The notes: a model not told the origin generated them from the sequence alone. Positions 1 through 9,649 are shown, counted from the first letter of the stretch. The stretch: 64,000 bases of DNA from Bacteroides thetaiotaomicron VPI-5482 (GCF_000011065.1 NC_004663.1:3720001-3784000), one strand, 5' to 3'. Numbers and translations are program-made.

Positions 1-91
1 CGTTCAAAAAATGAAATGGCTAAATTCTCCATAAGTTAGACTTTTTGAATAACATAATAATTAAGTCAATATAAATAGTTAAGTATAGTCG

Positions 92-1099
92 TTAGAGGGC
101 AATCACCACCACTCCTCCGATGAGACATACCAATCCTATCACCATCATCCGGATGGCATAGCGGGTAGCTCCTTTCCACTCGCCGGAAGCAAGTCCGGCC
201 ACATTACCTGCAATAATAGCTGTCGATTGCATGGTAGCCCAGCCCACAGAAGCTCCTAAAACTCCCATAAAACTGCCTCCCATACCATAGAACATAATGC
301 TCAGATACCATAATACCCCTGCCAGAGAAGCCATTATCAGGCCTCCGGTTGTACGATGTCGGTAAGTTTTCCAAGATTGATTCTTGCCGAACAAACGGAT
401 ACATTCAAGGAGATTAATAATAAATCCGGCACTCAAAGCGATACTCCATATCACGTTGGCTGCATAAAGAGAAGATGCTCCCGTTGCTACAGCCTTTTCT
501 TGTAAGGGTGCCCCATAAACGAAAGCAAAGTTAATCATAGGTCCGAATATTCCTGCAAGCAAACAGATAATTAACCCTTTCCTGAAATTTTTCTTAATAG
601 GTGTTTCAGAGTGCGTCTGGCGGCTTTTGCTATCTCTGTTGTGCCCTGCTATCGCAAAGAAAATGATTCCGGCAAGAATAATTACTGTACCTGTAAGTAA
701 CTTTAGTCCCGTAGGTGTTAGCAATTCCGAAGGGTTTCTGAGAATGACAGGCATCAAAGTCCCTACCACATTAATCAATCCTTGCATAATGGGAAGACTG
801 AGCGAAACTCCCAGATAATCAATTCCTTTTCCGAATAGTATAGCGCCAATTCCCCATAAAAGGCCGAAGAAAGCCACTAGCAGTACCGTGTTGCTTTCAT
901 GAGCATATACACTTTCCAAGTCAGGAATAGAGATAAATGCCATTATCCAGGGAGCGACAAGAAGAGCGATGATACTCCAGATAAACCAATTGTTTTCCCA
1001 TTTCCACTGTGAGTTGTGTTTAAAAGGCAAAGCAAACGTGCCGGAACAACCACCAGCCAGCAGAATTAATAAGAAACCCGAAATAACTGTAGTTTCCAT
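92..1099 (-). CDS. rhaT: RhaT-like sugar/proton symporter
   Basis: Integral inner-membrane transporter of about 335 residues and about ten hydrophobic segments, resembling the L-rhamnose/H+ symporter RhaT (DMT superfamily). The N-terminus has the small-residue-rich first helix (GGCSGTFALPFK) and a Trp-rich stretch typical of this family. It is the last gene of a leftward group with the cupin (7 bp gap) and the glycyl radical enzyme, so it probably imports the substrate of that pathway. Family assignment is fairly sure. The substrate is not: Bacteroides carry several RhaT paralogues, and no rhamnose isomerase or kinase genes lie nearby. Confidence 0.8.
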   Translation of the reverse strand: METTVISGFLLILLAGGCSGTFALPFKHNSQWKWENNWFIWSIIALLVAPWIMAFISIPDLESVYAHESNTVLLVAFFGLLWGIGAILFGKGIDYLGVSLSLPIMQGLINVVGTLMPVILRNPSELLTPTGLKLLTGTVIILAGIIFFAIAGHNRDSKSRQTHSETPIKKNFRKGLIICLLAGIFGPMINFAFVYGAPLQEKAVATGASSLYAANVIWSIALSAGFIINLLECIRLFGKNQSWKTYRHRTTGGLIMASLAGVLWYLSIMFYGMGGSFMGVLGASVGWATMQSTAIIAGNVAGLASGEWKGATRYAIRMMVIGLVCLIGGVVVIAL

Positions 1100-1106
1100 A
1101 CTTGTT

Positions 1107-1532
1107 TTAATTTTCGGTGAGTGAAACGATTTTAGTTACGCATTCCCGCAGTTGGGACTTTTGAGACTCTGTTAATTCGAAAAATTCAAAATCATTCAGA
1201 TGGGTGTCGTTATTCTCTATGATGAGTACCTGGCTCCCCGGTTGCATGGCGATCTTGTGCCATACTTCTCTTCGGATATTGTACACTATACCCGGTTGCA
1301 TATTTACTACATCATAGGTAATATTTTGATCGGTGACAGAAGCACCGATCAAAGCTGCTTTTCCCTGCAACAGTATAAATACTTCATCTGTCTGATGGTG
1401 GATATCCAGTTTCTCAATTTGCTCCAGAGATTCGGCCTCCGCATAATTGAGATAGGCTACCTGCCACCTGTCGGTTATCAGGAACGGGTGATATCCCTTT
1501 CCTTCAAATGTGTGTTCATCAATGATTTTCAT
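1107..1532 (-). CDS. Small cupin-domain protein
   Basis: A 141-residue single-domain cupin with no signal peptide. The central part carries a cupin motif 1-like stretch (HHQTDEVFILLQGKAAL) and a second conserved strand with His (REVWHKIAM). The metal-ligand set is incomplete compared with classical dioxygenase cupins, which suggests sugar isomerisation, epimerisation or binding rather than oxidation. It lies between the transporter and the glycyl radical enzyme in the same leftward transcription unit, so a role in preparing or sensing the pathway's sugar-like substrate is inferred. No specific reaction can be assigned. Confidence 0.75.
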   Translation of the reverse strand: MKIIDEHTFEGKGYHPFLITDRWQVAYLNYAEAESLEQIEKLDIHHQTDEVFILLQGKAALIGASVTDQNITYDVVNMQPGIVYNIRREVWHKIAMQPGSQVLIIENNDTHLNDFEFFELTESQKSQLRECVTKIVSLTEN

Positions 1533-1560
1533 GATATAAGATTTTTAGAGTGAATATGAT

Positions 1561-3705
1561 TTAGCTTTCTAAGATACGGTCTACTACCAATTGTCTGAAT
1601 TGAGGGGACAACATGGAAAAGTAGGCTGTAAATCCGGTAACACGGACTACCAGTTCCGGATATCCGGCAGGATCTTTATGGGCAGCCAATACAGTATCCT
1701 TATTCATAATATTGACGTTAATCAAAGTACCTCCCAAGTCGAAGTGTGCCCTGATGATGGACATGATTAACTCTATATTATCCATATTGGCGAATGTAGG
1801 GTCCAGCTCCCATTGCATGGGTGCCGTATTGCCATATCCCGGCTGAATTTTAGCTATAATGGTAGCAAGTGAAAGCGATGCGCCGTCTTTTACAAAACCG
1901 GGAGTGGGATTTGCTCCATGAGAGATAGGTGTTTGCGCTAAACGTCCGTCGGGAGTAGCTCCCACACTTTGTCCGAATCCTACCGTATTTGCCCAAGAGA
2001 AGAAGCCGGGAATAAAAATCCGGCGTTTGTCCGGTTCGGACTGCAAACGTACCAGTTCTGTAAATGTTTCTTTGATCCGAATCGCCCACTTTTCGCCCAA
2101 GGATTCGGCGGCTCCATATTTTTCGCTGTTCTTCAATAAATGCCGTATTCTGCATCCTCCGTCTCCTGAGAAATTGTTTCTCAGATATTCGGTCAGGGTA
2201 TTCCAGGACAATTTGTTTTCCAACTCGATGCGCTGTTCCAAAGCGGCAAAAGAGTCAGCGACAGTAGCCAATCCGGCTCCGTCAATTGCCAGGTTGTAGT
2301 ATTCCGCTCCACCGTCCGATACGTCTTTGCCTTTTTCCAATGGCCCGTGGCTCAATAGATTTAGTAATAACTCCGGCTCATTGTATTTTTGAAATTTCAG
2401 GTGATGGCGAATTCCGTCGGCTGATGTTTGGACTGCCTTAGCCAAATGCTCGTTGAATAACATCCAGAGCCGGGAGGTGCTATGATCTTTTTGTTCATTC
2501 ATCATTTCCGTATAGGATACCTCAAAAACTTTCGCCATATTTATTTTCACAAGGTCATTCATTGTATATTCCAGTCCGGGCAGCGACATCCAGTTGCATC
2601 CCACTGCTATACGACGGCGAGCCAGTTGTGCACTGAAGCCGTTCTTCATAAATCCTTCTACCAATGCTTTATCTCCTGAGAATCTGGGCCATCCATTCTT
2701 GTTCTTAACCAGGTACTCTACGGATTTCCGGAATAAGTCCTTGTTCAGACCATCGAACACTCTCACTGTCAGATTTAAAGAGGTATTGATTTTATCGGCA
2801 GCTTCCAGTATTAAGAATGAAAGGGGGGAAGTTTGGTCTTTACCTGATTCGTCGGGACCTCCCAATTGCCAGTAGACAGGGTCGTTCAGTAAAAAACACG
2901 CCAAATAATAAACGGCCGTTTCTTTATCAATCCTTCCTTCTGCCAAATCTTTTTCATAAAAAGGAGCCAATAAAGTATCAATTTGTCCGCCAGCTCCATC
3001 ACGGTTGTAAGTTCTTGATGCAAGATGATACCATATGATCCACTGACAGGCTTCTCTTAATGTCGTTGGGGCATCATTGATAATGCTCTCGTTTACTTTG
3101 GCTATTTCCAGTAAGTTGTTTTTAGAACAATCGTCTGTTGCAGATGCAGCCATTCTATATGCCTGGTCGATATGACGCTGTATCCACCCCTGCACACTAC
3201 GTATGACCCTTAGATGCAAGCTGTAGAAGTGTTGTTGCTCTTCTGAATGATGCATGGATTGGTAATGTTCTATCTTCTTTATCAAGCCATTCCATCCTAA
3301 TTTTACCCCGATTTCATAATCAGGAGCGAAATGAGCGTCATCGCCAATACCACAAATGAGGTCATACTTCTTGATATTCTCTTTTAGAAAGTCATAAGAA
3401 TAATCCGGATTCCATTTATTGGGTCGCATTTTAGACATGAAATACATCCATCTTCCTGCAAAAGCATCATCGGCATCAATATATACCGGATGAATATTCA
3501 TCAGGCTGCAAAAGTTATCAGCCCATGCATCAAATCCGTAGAAAGAACCATCGGGATGGTTAGGTATGATATTCCACAAATTTTCCGGAGGAACCACCCG
3601 TCCATAGTCATCTTCGTCCAGAAGTCCTTCCTTTTCAATCTTTTCCTGAGTTTGAGCGAGTTTCCGCATACGCAGATTCGCTATTTTTTGCTCGTAATTC
3701 TTCAT
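1561..3705 (-). CDS. Glycyl radical enzyme of unknown substrate (PFL-like)
   Basis: A 714-residue glycyl radical enzyme, oxygen-sensitive and cytoplasmic. The C-terminal radical loop reads VVRVTGFTAYF with the radical-bearing Gly at residue 691, 23 residues from the end, as in pyruvate formate-lyase relatives. The thiyl-radical Cys is most likely Cys370 in AVGCNWMSLPG. Diol, glycerol, choline, isethionate and hydroxyproline enzymes typically have Cys followed by Val-Glu; here Asn-Trp follows, so the catalytic Glu is missing and a different reaction is likely. The protein is shorter than most dehydratases (about 790-850 residues). Its start overlaps the activase stop by 4 bp (ATGA), so the two are translationally coupled. 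Confidence 0.9.
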   Translation of the reverse strand: MKNYEQKIANLRMRKLAQTQEKIEKEGLLDEDDYGRVVPPENLWNIIPNHPDGSFYGFDAWADNFCSLMNIHPVYIDADDAFAGRWMYFMSKMRPNKWNPDYSYDFLKENIKKYDLICGIGDDAHFAPDYEIGVKLGWNGLIKKIEHYQSMHHSEEQQHFYSLHLRVIRSVQGWIQRHIDQAYRMAASATDDCSKNNLLEIAKVNESIINDAPTTLREACQWIIWYHLASRTYNRDGAGGQIDTLLAPFYEKDLAEGRIDKETAVYYLACFLLNDPVYWQLGGPDESGKDQTSPLSFLILEAADKINTSLNLTVRVFDGLNKDLFRKSVEYLVKNKNGWPRFSGDKALVEGFMKNGFSAQLARRRIAVGCNWMSLPGLEYTMNDLVKINMAKVFEVSYTEMMNEQKDHSTSRLWMLFNEHLAKAVQTSADGIRHHLKFQKYNEPELLLNLLSHGPLEKGKDVSDGGAEYYNLAIDGAGLATVADSFAALEQRIELENKLSWNTLTEYLRNNFSGDGGCRIRHLLKNSEKYGAAESLGEKWAIRIKETFTELVRLQSEPDKRRIFIPGFFSWANTVGFGQSVGATPDGRLAQTPISHGANPTPGFVKDGASLSLATIIAKIQPGYGNTAPMQWELDPTFANMDNIELIMSIIRAHFDLGGTLINVNIMNKDTVLAAHKDPAGYPELVVRVTGFTAYFSMLSPQFRQLVVDRILES

Positions 3706-4601
3706 TTTTTGTTATTGTTTAAATTATATCTGATCAGTATTTCCTTTAGTTTTTGTAATTGTCCTTTCTTTAAAAAAGCAGAATTGCTTAAGGGATTCTT
3801 CATTCCTAAATTCTCGAACTTAACGAATCCCAATGAATGAAATCCCAGCAATTCATAAGCAGGCTGATTAGGTAATTGCCGAATGAAGCGGCATATTGAC
3901 TCGATAGCTTCTTCGGAATCATTGACGTTGGGAATGACCGGTGTACGAATGGTCAAAGGAACAGCTTGTTTGGCTAGAAATTCCAGGTTCTTTATAATAG
4001 GAACATTGGAGTGTCCGGTCCATTTCCGGTGTAATGTGTCATCGGCCATTTTAAAATCGCACATCCATAAATCAACCCAAGGAAGGAATGCCTCCAACGT
4101 GTTAACATCAGTCAACAGATTGGTTTCTACAGCTGTGTGTATTCTATGTTCCCGGCATTTTTGGAGAATATCTAACGCAAAATCTTTTTGCTGCAAAGGT
4201 TCACCCCCTGAGAGGGTAATTCCTCCTCCGGATTTCTGATAGTAAATAAGGTCCTGGAGAATTTCATGTATGATGTCCGAAGAATCAACTTCTTTCCCAA
4301 TCCAGGACAGTGCGCCCGAAGTGCAGCGCTCTGTGCATTTCCCACAATCAGTACACCGTTCGCGATGAATGGATAATCTGTTTGAGTCGATGAACAGAAC
4401 TTCATACTCACATACCGTTATACAAGAGAAACAATGGATACATTTGTCTTCAATATACTGGAGTTGCGGTTTCATGCTCCAGGTTTCAGGGTTATGACAC
4501 CACTTACATCTCAGATTGCATCCTTTTAAGAAGATGGTAGAACGAATTCCCGGACCGTCATGGATAGACATTCGTTGGATGTTAGTTATAAAGCCTTTCA
4601 T
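3702..4601 (-). CDS. Glycyl radical enzyme activase, radical SAM
   Basis: A 299-residue radical-SAM activating enzyme that abstracts a hydrogen from the glycine of the partner enzyme encoded just downstream. The CX3CX2C motif (GCNLRCKWCHNPETW) gives Cys28, Cys32 and Cys35. Two ferredoxin-like cluster motifs follow (Cys54/57/60/64 and Cys83/86/89/93), as in the longer activases of the HPAD, glycerol and choline families, unlike the short PflA. The SAM-binding GGE motif appears in the stretch TLSGGEPLQQ. It is first in the leftward operon, with a candidate promoter 33-40 bp upstream. Confidence 0.93.
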   Translation of the reverse strand: MKGFITNIQRMSIHDGPGIRSTIFLKGCNLRCKWCHNPETWSMKPQLQYIEDKCIHCFSCITVCEYEVLFIDSNRLSIHRERCTDCGKCTERCTSGALSWIGKEVDSSDIIHEILQDLIYYQKSGGGITLSGGEPLQQKDFALDILQKCREHRIHTAVETNLLTDVNTLEAFLPWVDLWMCDFKMADDTLHRKWTGHSNVPIIKNLEFLAKQAVPLTIRTPVIPNVNDSEEAIESICRFIRQLPNQPAYELLGFHSLGFVKFENLGMKNPLSNSAFLKKGQLQKLKEILIRYNLNNNKK

Positions 4602-4633
4602 GATATGATTCTTTTAGTATTAGCTGATGGGGA

Positions 4634-4641
4634 CAAAGGTA
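4634..4641 (-). promoter_or_regulatory. Candidate promoter of the glycyl radical operon
   Basis: On the minus strand this reads TACCTTTG, a match to the Bacteroides -7 box TAnnTTTG. It lies about 33 bp before the activase start codon, which gives a short leader. No clear -33 TTTG is visible, so an activator may be needed; the divergent AraC gene is the obvious candidate. The rest of the 197-bp divergent gap holds an inverted repeat around 4732-4770 (AGAGT..CTTCAC / GTGAAG..ACTCT) that could be an operator or a leader hairpin of the AraC gene. Confidence 0.5.
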
Positions 4642-4798
4642 GAGGTTGTCCATATACGTTTTTCCGATAGAAATTATTCATAGCGGTAGTTTTTTTACGC
4701 TATTCCGACTTTTTATGCTTTGACATATAAAAAAGAGTCTTCACGGGTTGTGTTTGTGAAGGCTAACTCTTAATATTGCAATCAAATCAAAAAAGAAT

Positions 4799-5635
4799 AT
4801 GAGAGATTCCGTTTTTAAGCTATCCTATTTTCTGAGTGCAAATGAAAAGTTTCATATTGCAAGAGTGAATATAACCTCTTCTCAGGACTTGTCCTTACAT
4901 TCACATGACTATGCTGAAATCTTATGGGTTGAAAAGGGAACAGGCATTCACCATGTCAATGGACATCAGTTTAGACTATCTCCGGGAGATTTAATTATGG
5001 TACGTCCCAAAGACAGGCATACGTTTTCCTCTTCGGGAAAAGGGATCGTTATTGTGAATGTGGCTTTTCCCGTGGAGACTTTAGATTATTTCCGTCAGCG
5101 ATATTTTGAATGGAGTAACTTGTACTTTTGGACTACCGGTATGTTCCCATTTCAGATGAGATTATCAAGGGATATTGTGAAAAGACTATCTTCGCGGGCG
5201 GAAGAAGCAATGAAATACGGGCGATCCAATATACAGCTCGATAGTCTGTTGCTTTTCATTTTCCGGCAGATTACAGCTAATGAAAAGGTGGAAGATTCTT
5301 CAGAGATACCGGTTTGGCTATTCAATGCTATTCAAAAATTCAATAGTCCGGAATTTTTTATTCAGGGAATTGCGGGGTTCGTCACTTTATGTGACCGTAA
5401 TATCGATTATGTGAATAGGATCGTGAAACTGCACTTTCATAAATCTCTGACTGATTTAATAAATGAGTTTAAAATGCAATATGCCACTACTCAGCTATCT
5501 ATTACCAGTATGCCGATCAAGGAGATATGTACAAATTGTGGATTTAGGAATCTGGGGCATTTCTATAAGATATTCCGTTCTGTATATAATCAGACTCCTT
5601 ACGAATACAGGAGAATCAATCAATTAATCGTATAA
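4799..5635 (+). CDS. AraC-family regulator with N-terminal cupin sensor
   Basis: A 278-residue transcription factor. Residues about 20-110 form a cupin-like ligand domain (SHDYAEILWVEKGTGIHHVNG, then SPGDLIMVRP). The last ~100 residues hold two helix-turn-helix motifs, ending in the conserved second-HTH segment CGFRNLGHFYKIFRSVYNQTPYEYR, which matches the AraC signature. Divergent orientation from the glycyl radical operon, with only 197 bp between the start codons, points to control of that operon by a sugar-like effector. It is not obviously linked to the polysaccharide locus downstream, which has its own sensor. Confidence 0.88.
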   Translation: MRDSVFKLSYFLSANEKFHIARVNITSSQDLSLHSHDYAEILWVEKGTGIHHVNGHQFRLSPGDLIMVRPKDRHTFSSSGKGIVIVNVAFPVETLDYFRQRYFEWSNLYFWTTGMFPFQMRLSRDIVKRLSSRAEEAMKYGRSNIQLDSLLLFIFRQITANEKVEDSSEIPVWLFNAIQKFNSPEFFIQGIAGFVTLCDRNIDYVNRIVKLHFHKSLTDLINEFKMQYATTQLSITSMPIKEICTNCGFRNLGHFYKIFRSVYNQTPYEYRRINQLIV

Positions 5636-5752
5636 AGCTGACTGCTTCCAACAGATATTGGGGACACTTGAGCTGTAATGTGAGTTAAAAGAAAAAATTC
5701 TTTGCTGAAATGCTCCTGCCAACGGCAAATGCTTGTAATGTCCAAGGGGTAA

Positions 5753-5842
5753 GCAAAGAGAGGAAGAATCTCCTCTTACTGTACAAGAGAGAAGAGATCC
5801 TTCACTGCGTTCCCTTAGATATCTTTCCGAATGACAGAAACT
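5753..5842. repeat. Intergenic palindromic repeat-like element
   Basis: The 207-bp gap between the convergent AraC and GH115 genes holds no credible gene. It contains two diverged arms: a segment with GAGGAAGAATCTCCTCTT and a segment with GAGATCCTTCACTGCGTTC followed by GAATGACAGAA. The second resembles a family of interspersed intergenic repeats with the theme GATTCTTCGCTGCG...AATGACA that I remember from many bacterial genomes. It may also terminate transcripts from both sides. No other copy is in this window. Confidence 0.35.
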
Positions 5843-8212
5843 TCAAATACCTGAACTGTTACGATTCACCTCATAAAGCATTACCTGATCCAGTATCACT
5901 CCCTCATCCAATGCCTTGATGACCAGTTGATGTGATTTCTTACCCGTAACGGGAAGTACGATTTTCCGGATTGCCTGATTACGAAGCACGTTCTCTTTCC
6001 ATTCCTCGCTGCGTCCCTTCGTTTCGTAAGCTATCACTTCAGGCTCGGCACCATCCAGAGAAACCGTGAAACGCAACTTATCGCCATGCACCGGATGGTT
6101 GGGAAGTAACCGGATATCCACCTCTACCGAGTCCGTTTTCAGATTGCCAAAGGAGAAAGTCAGCGCATCGCCTTTTTTTATCTCTGCGGCTTTGCTTTCA
6201 TATCCCAAACCTTCGCAGACAATAGCGTTTCCCTTCTTTGCCTCCGCCGCGTTCCATTGACAGACTGCTTTACGGTCCGCTGTCATCGGAGCAGTAGCCG
6301 CCTTTCTTTCCACACGGTTGAATACAGGGAGCTTGCGGGGTTTGAAGTCCATCATGCGATTCCATTTTCCATTCTCCAATGAGTTATAGTGTTGAGTCAG
6401 TGCAGCAATGCTGTCGTAAGCGGCATCACTCTTTTCCCAGTCTTCCTTATCGTGGCGTGCCAATTGGGCGTATAACAGTTTGCGATTCATTTGTGTCGCA
6501 GCCTGTACGGGATATTTCACCAGTTCGAAGTAAGCACTCTGCCTACCGGCAGGTACTTTAGAAGCAGCTTTCTCTACTGTTTCCGAAAGTTCGCTGTAAG
6601 CATTCAGACGTTCGTTTATCTCTCTTTCGCTCCACGGTAAGTCTTTGACTACCCGATAGACCGGATTCTTTTCTTCCTCCCGTGTATTTCCCATAAATTC
6701 GGGTTTGCGGATATGTGCCAAGCGATAATGTTCCTGCATAACGGAGAGGATGGTCTTTGCACAAGAGGTTCCCAGTTCCCGTTCCAGCCAATGTTTCAGA
6801 TGTGCGGTCACTCCTTCGGAAGATACCTTATCCAGATTCCATGCCATATCCATGAACAGTTCTATCTGATACTCGGCAGGCTTGATGTCGCCGACGTTCA
6901 GTATCCACATTTTCTGTATTCCCTGATCGTAAGCCTGCTTCATCTGTTGATAAATGAGTGATGGACTCATGGTGCTCAACCATAAATGATCGTGCGGGCG
7001 TCCCCAGTAGGAAACATGATAATAGACTCCGTTGCCGCCTTTACGGGCACGCTCTTCGGCAGTGGGGAAATGGCGGATATAGCCGTAGTTATCATCACAC
7101 CACATCAAGGTCACGTCTTCGGGTACTTGCAGCCCCGCATGATAAATATCGAGCACTTCCTTATAAGGAATAAAGACCTGCGGCACTTGTGTTACGTCTT
7201 TATTCACGTACTTTTCGAGCAAGCCGCGCTGGTCAACAAATACCCGGTCCAGGACGGCTTTCTGCTCTTCTACCGTCTTGGCTCCCTGCATCTTTCCATC
7301 GTGAACGCCACGCATACCCAGCGTGTAAAGTATCTCTTGTCCGGCAACTTCTTTCACACGATCTTCCCAAAACTGATAAACGGCCGGACTGTTATTCACG
7401 TAATCGTATGCTCCTTTTCCACGTATTTTCCATTCTCCGGCAGCATTGCACGCCATCGGTTCGCAGTGGGAAGCTCCCATAAAGATGCCATACTTTTTCG
7501 CTGCTTCCCGATTGCCCTTCGTCAGAAAGAAAGGAAGGGTACACTCGTGCATGGCAGGCCAGTAGGTATTGGCCCGCAAACGAAGCAGCAACTCAAAAAT
7601 ACGTTCGTTGGTACGCGGCCCGATTTCTCCTTTCACATCCGACGGTTCGTAGGTCTTGTTACTCCAAGGCATCAGTCCCCAATCTTCATCATTAATAAAG
7701 ATGCCCCGATACTCCACAGAAGGAGACTGCAACTCTCTAAACTTGCCCGAAAGACGAAATGTCTCTTTCTTCTCCGGAGTCACATCTGCCCACCATTCCC
7801 AAGGGGAAACGCCCAGCAGACGGGATATTTCAAGTATGCCGTAGGCTGTACCGTGACTGTCGCTGCCGGCTACTACTAGCTTTCCATCTTCTGAGACGGC
7901 GAGCATGAAAGCCTGCTTTTTGTTTTTTAATGCGGAAATATCGATGCCTGCCTGCTCAATCAGCTTGCTCTGTCCGATCGTTCCTACTATGATGTTTCCG
8001 GTGTTTGTGTCTATATGGGCAGTTGCCGACAATACAGTCTGAAGGTCACGGGACAACAAGTCCAGCGAAGTACGCACCACCGGTGCTTCCGAACCGCTGC
8101 AAGCTATCGCAACCGGCTGACCGGACTGCAAAACAAAATCTTTTTGTTTACCCTGAACGGACACGATCACTGCTACCCAAGCAAGGAAAGAAAATAAAAT
8201 TCTATTTCTCAT
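5843..8212 (-). CDS. GH115 family glycosidase (alpha-glucuronidase type)
   Basis: A 789-residue exported glycosidase of family GH115, whose characterised members remove alpha-1,2-linked (4-O-methyl)glucuronic acid from xylan or glucuronic acid from arabinogalactan. Residues 1-21 are a signal peptide (VSVQG-K). An N-terminal alpha/beta domain (~30-170) is followed by the family's conserved barrel, with VEYRGIFINDEDWG, ANTYWPAMHE, MWCDDNYGYIRHFP and WILNVGDIKPAEY. A C-terminal beta-rich domain closes the protein. It starts 5 bp after the GH43 stop codon, so the two are co-transcribed. The substrate in this locus is inferred only from neighbours. Confidence 0.92.
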   Translation of the reverse strand: MRNRILFSFLAWVAVIVSVQGKQKDFVLQSGQPVAIACSGSEAPVVRTSLDLLSRDLQTVLSATAHIDTNTGNIIVGTIGQSKLIEQAGIDISALKNKKQAFMLAVSEDGKLVVAGSDSHGTAYGILEISRLLGVSPWEWWADVTPEKKETFRLSGKFRELQSPSVEYRGIFINDEDWGLMPWSNKTYEPSDVKGEIGPRTNERIFELLLRLRANTYWPAMHECTLPFFLTKGNREAAKKYGIFMGASHCEPMACNAAGEWKIRGKGAYDYVNNSPAVYQFWEDRVKEVAGQEILYTLGMRGVHDGKMQGAKTVEEQKAVLDRVFVDQRGLLEKYVNKDVTQVPQVFIPYKEVLDIYHAGLQVPEDVTLMWCDDNYGYIRHFPTAEERARKGGNGVYYHVSYWGRPHDHLWLSTMSPSLIYQQMKQAYDQGIQKMWILNVGDIKPAEYQIELFMDMAWNLDKVSSEGVTAHLKHWLERELGTSCAKTILSVMQEHYRLAHIRKPEFMGNTREEEKNPVYRVVKDLPWSEREINERLNAYSELSETVEKAASKVPAGRQSAYFELVKYPVQAATQMNRKLLYAQLARHDKEDWEKSDAAYDSIAALTQHYNSLENGKWNRMMDFKPRKLPVFNRVERKAATAPMTADRKAVCQWNAAEAKKGNAIVCEGLGYESKAAEIKKGDALTFSFGNLKTDSVEVDIRLLPNHPVHGDKLRFTVSLDGAEPEVIAYETKGRSEEWKENVLRNQAIRKIVLPVTGKKSHQLVIKALDEGVILDQVMLYEVNRNSSGI

Positions 8213-8217
8213 AAATA

Positions 8218-9600
8218 TTACAGTTTTACAATATCAGTAATGGTCACAAAGCAATCGTCGCTGCCATAGATTCTCTTCGTTTTATCAGTCCATGTGGGGC
8301 TGATGCCCGTAACTTCAATCACCAGCGTATATTCCCCTTCAGCCAATTGGGGAGTCTTAAAACGCGTTGCATGATCATTCGCCTTACTATAGAAATCGAC
8401 CAGTGAAGAATATATTTTCTCCCCTTTCTTATCAAGGATATTCATACGCGCATATCCGCTATGACAGTTCGTTTCGCCCATAACAGCCACACAAGAGCCA
8501 GTGAAAGGAATGCTCAGCGTACTTCCTTTTACATTGGAAGATATTCTTCCTTCCTCCACTTTCCAGTCAGCTTCTTTACTGAACGTTATCTTCTTTAAAT
8601 CGACGGTTTTTCCTTTGCGCAGAGGATTTACGGGTTTCAACTTATCAACGTCCCAGGAAGGCCAGTATTCCGGAATAGAAAGCTTTGTTCCATCCACCTG
8701 CATAGGCATCCACACATAGGTGGCAGCCGAAGCCTGATGCGGATAAGACCAGCGATCGCCCATAAACATAGGAATCGTATCTTCACCACACTTTAAAGGA
8801 AACACAAAAGTGGTCTGTGAATTATAGGTCAGGCTTCCTTCGGGAGCAAACAAACCTTGTCTGGTCCACGGCCCTTTGACGGAAGGGGCTGTAAAGTAGA
8901 AATTATCATTCTTCTCCCAACTGGTCAGATTGGAGAACAAGAAGAAATACGTGCCGTCCTTTTTAAACATTGCCGGAGACTCTCCGTGAGAACCACCTAC
9001 TCCCGATACCACTTTTTCCTCTGCCGTACGGTAGTCCTTACTCAAACGATAGACAATTCCTCCGTGCAACAGCAGATATCCGGTACCGTCCGTGTCCTGA
9101 TAAGTCCCCATATCCCAGCGGCGAATAGGCTTACCTTCATACAACAGAGGTCCGTGAAGTTTATATTCACCTGCTATAGTGCTACAGGTAGCATAACCGA
9201 TATGGGGATCTTTATAGTTCATATCGTCTGCATGCATATACATCACATACTCGCCGGTAGAAGGGCATTTCATGACTTTCACACGCTCGCCTACACGATC
9301 AGGGCCAAGAATTCCGCTTGACTGCATCGGCAGTACAACACGTTCGAACTTCCAGTTCACCAAATCATCAGATGAATAACAACTGAAACCCGGAAAAGCA
9401 TTGCTCTTGTCCGACTTATATTCCCCGAAAAGATAATATCTGCCATTCTCTTCCACAATGCAGGCACCGTGGGCATTGACTATCTCTCCCCTGTCGTCAA
9501 ACCAGGGAATTCCGTTATTTACTACTTTTTCCGTTTTCCGGGCCATGCCCGTTCCGTAAGATACCCACAAAAGGGCAAACAATAACATCCAGTATTTCAT
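8218..9600 (-). CDS. GH43-type exported glycosidase with C-terminal beta domain
   Basis: A 460-residue five-bladed propeller glycosidase with an N-terminal signal peptide ending near TGMA-R. The segment GIPWFDDRGEIVNAHGACIV has the GH43-like general-base position. GESPAMFKKDGTYFFLFSN has the conserved Glu and the stretch typical of subfamilies such as 24 and 34, which act on galactans and arabinogalactan side chains. Residues ~340-460 form a jelly-roll-like accessory domain. It precedes GH115 by 5 bp and has its own candidate promoter. Subfamily assignment is tentative; galactosidase or arabinofuranosidase activity are both possible. Confidence 0.8.
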   Translation of the reverse strand: MKYWMLLFALLWVSYGTGMARKTEKVVNNGIPWFDDRGEIVNAHGACIVEENGRYYLFGEYKSDKSNAFPGFSCYSSDDLVNWKFERVVLPMQSSGILGPDRVGERVKVMKCPSTGEYVMYMHADDMNYKDPHIGYATCSTIAGEYKLHGPLLYEGKPIRRWDMGTYQDTDGTGYLLLHGGIVYRLSKDYRTAEEKVVSGVGGSHGESPAMFKKDGTYFFLFSNLTSWEKNDNFYFTAPSVKGPWTRQGLFAPEGSLTYNSQTTFVFPLKCGEDTIPMFMGDRWSYPHQASAATYVWMPMQVDGTKLSIPEYWPSWDVDKLKPVNPLRKGKTVDLKKITFSKEADWKVEEGRISSNVKGSTLSIPFTGSCVAVMGETNCHSGYARMNILDKKGEKIYSSLVDFYSKANDHATRFKTPQLAEGEYTLVIEVTGISPTWTDKTKRIYGSDDCFVTITDIVKL

Positions 9601-9649
9601 GATATTCTTCTATAAATGCTTATAAAAAGTATAAGGCACAATTAAATTA

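Noticed and set aside
5710..5919. 69-codon open frame after the AraC gene
   Set aside because: It overlaps the end of GH115 and the repeat-like element; no conservation signal.
6986..7879. Plus-strand open frame of 297 codons opposite GH115
   Set aside because: Antisense to conserved GH115 motifs; no promoter match or domain.
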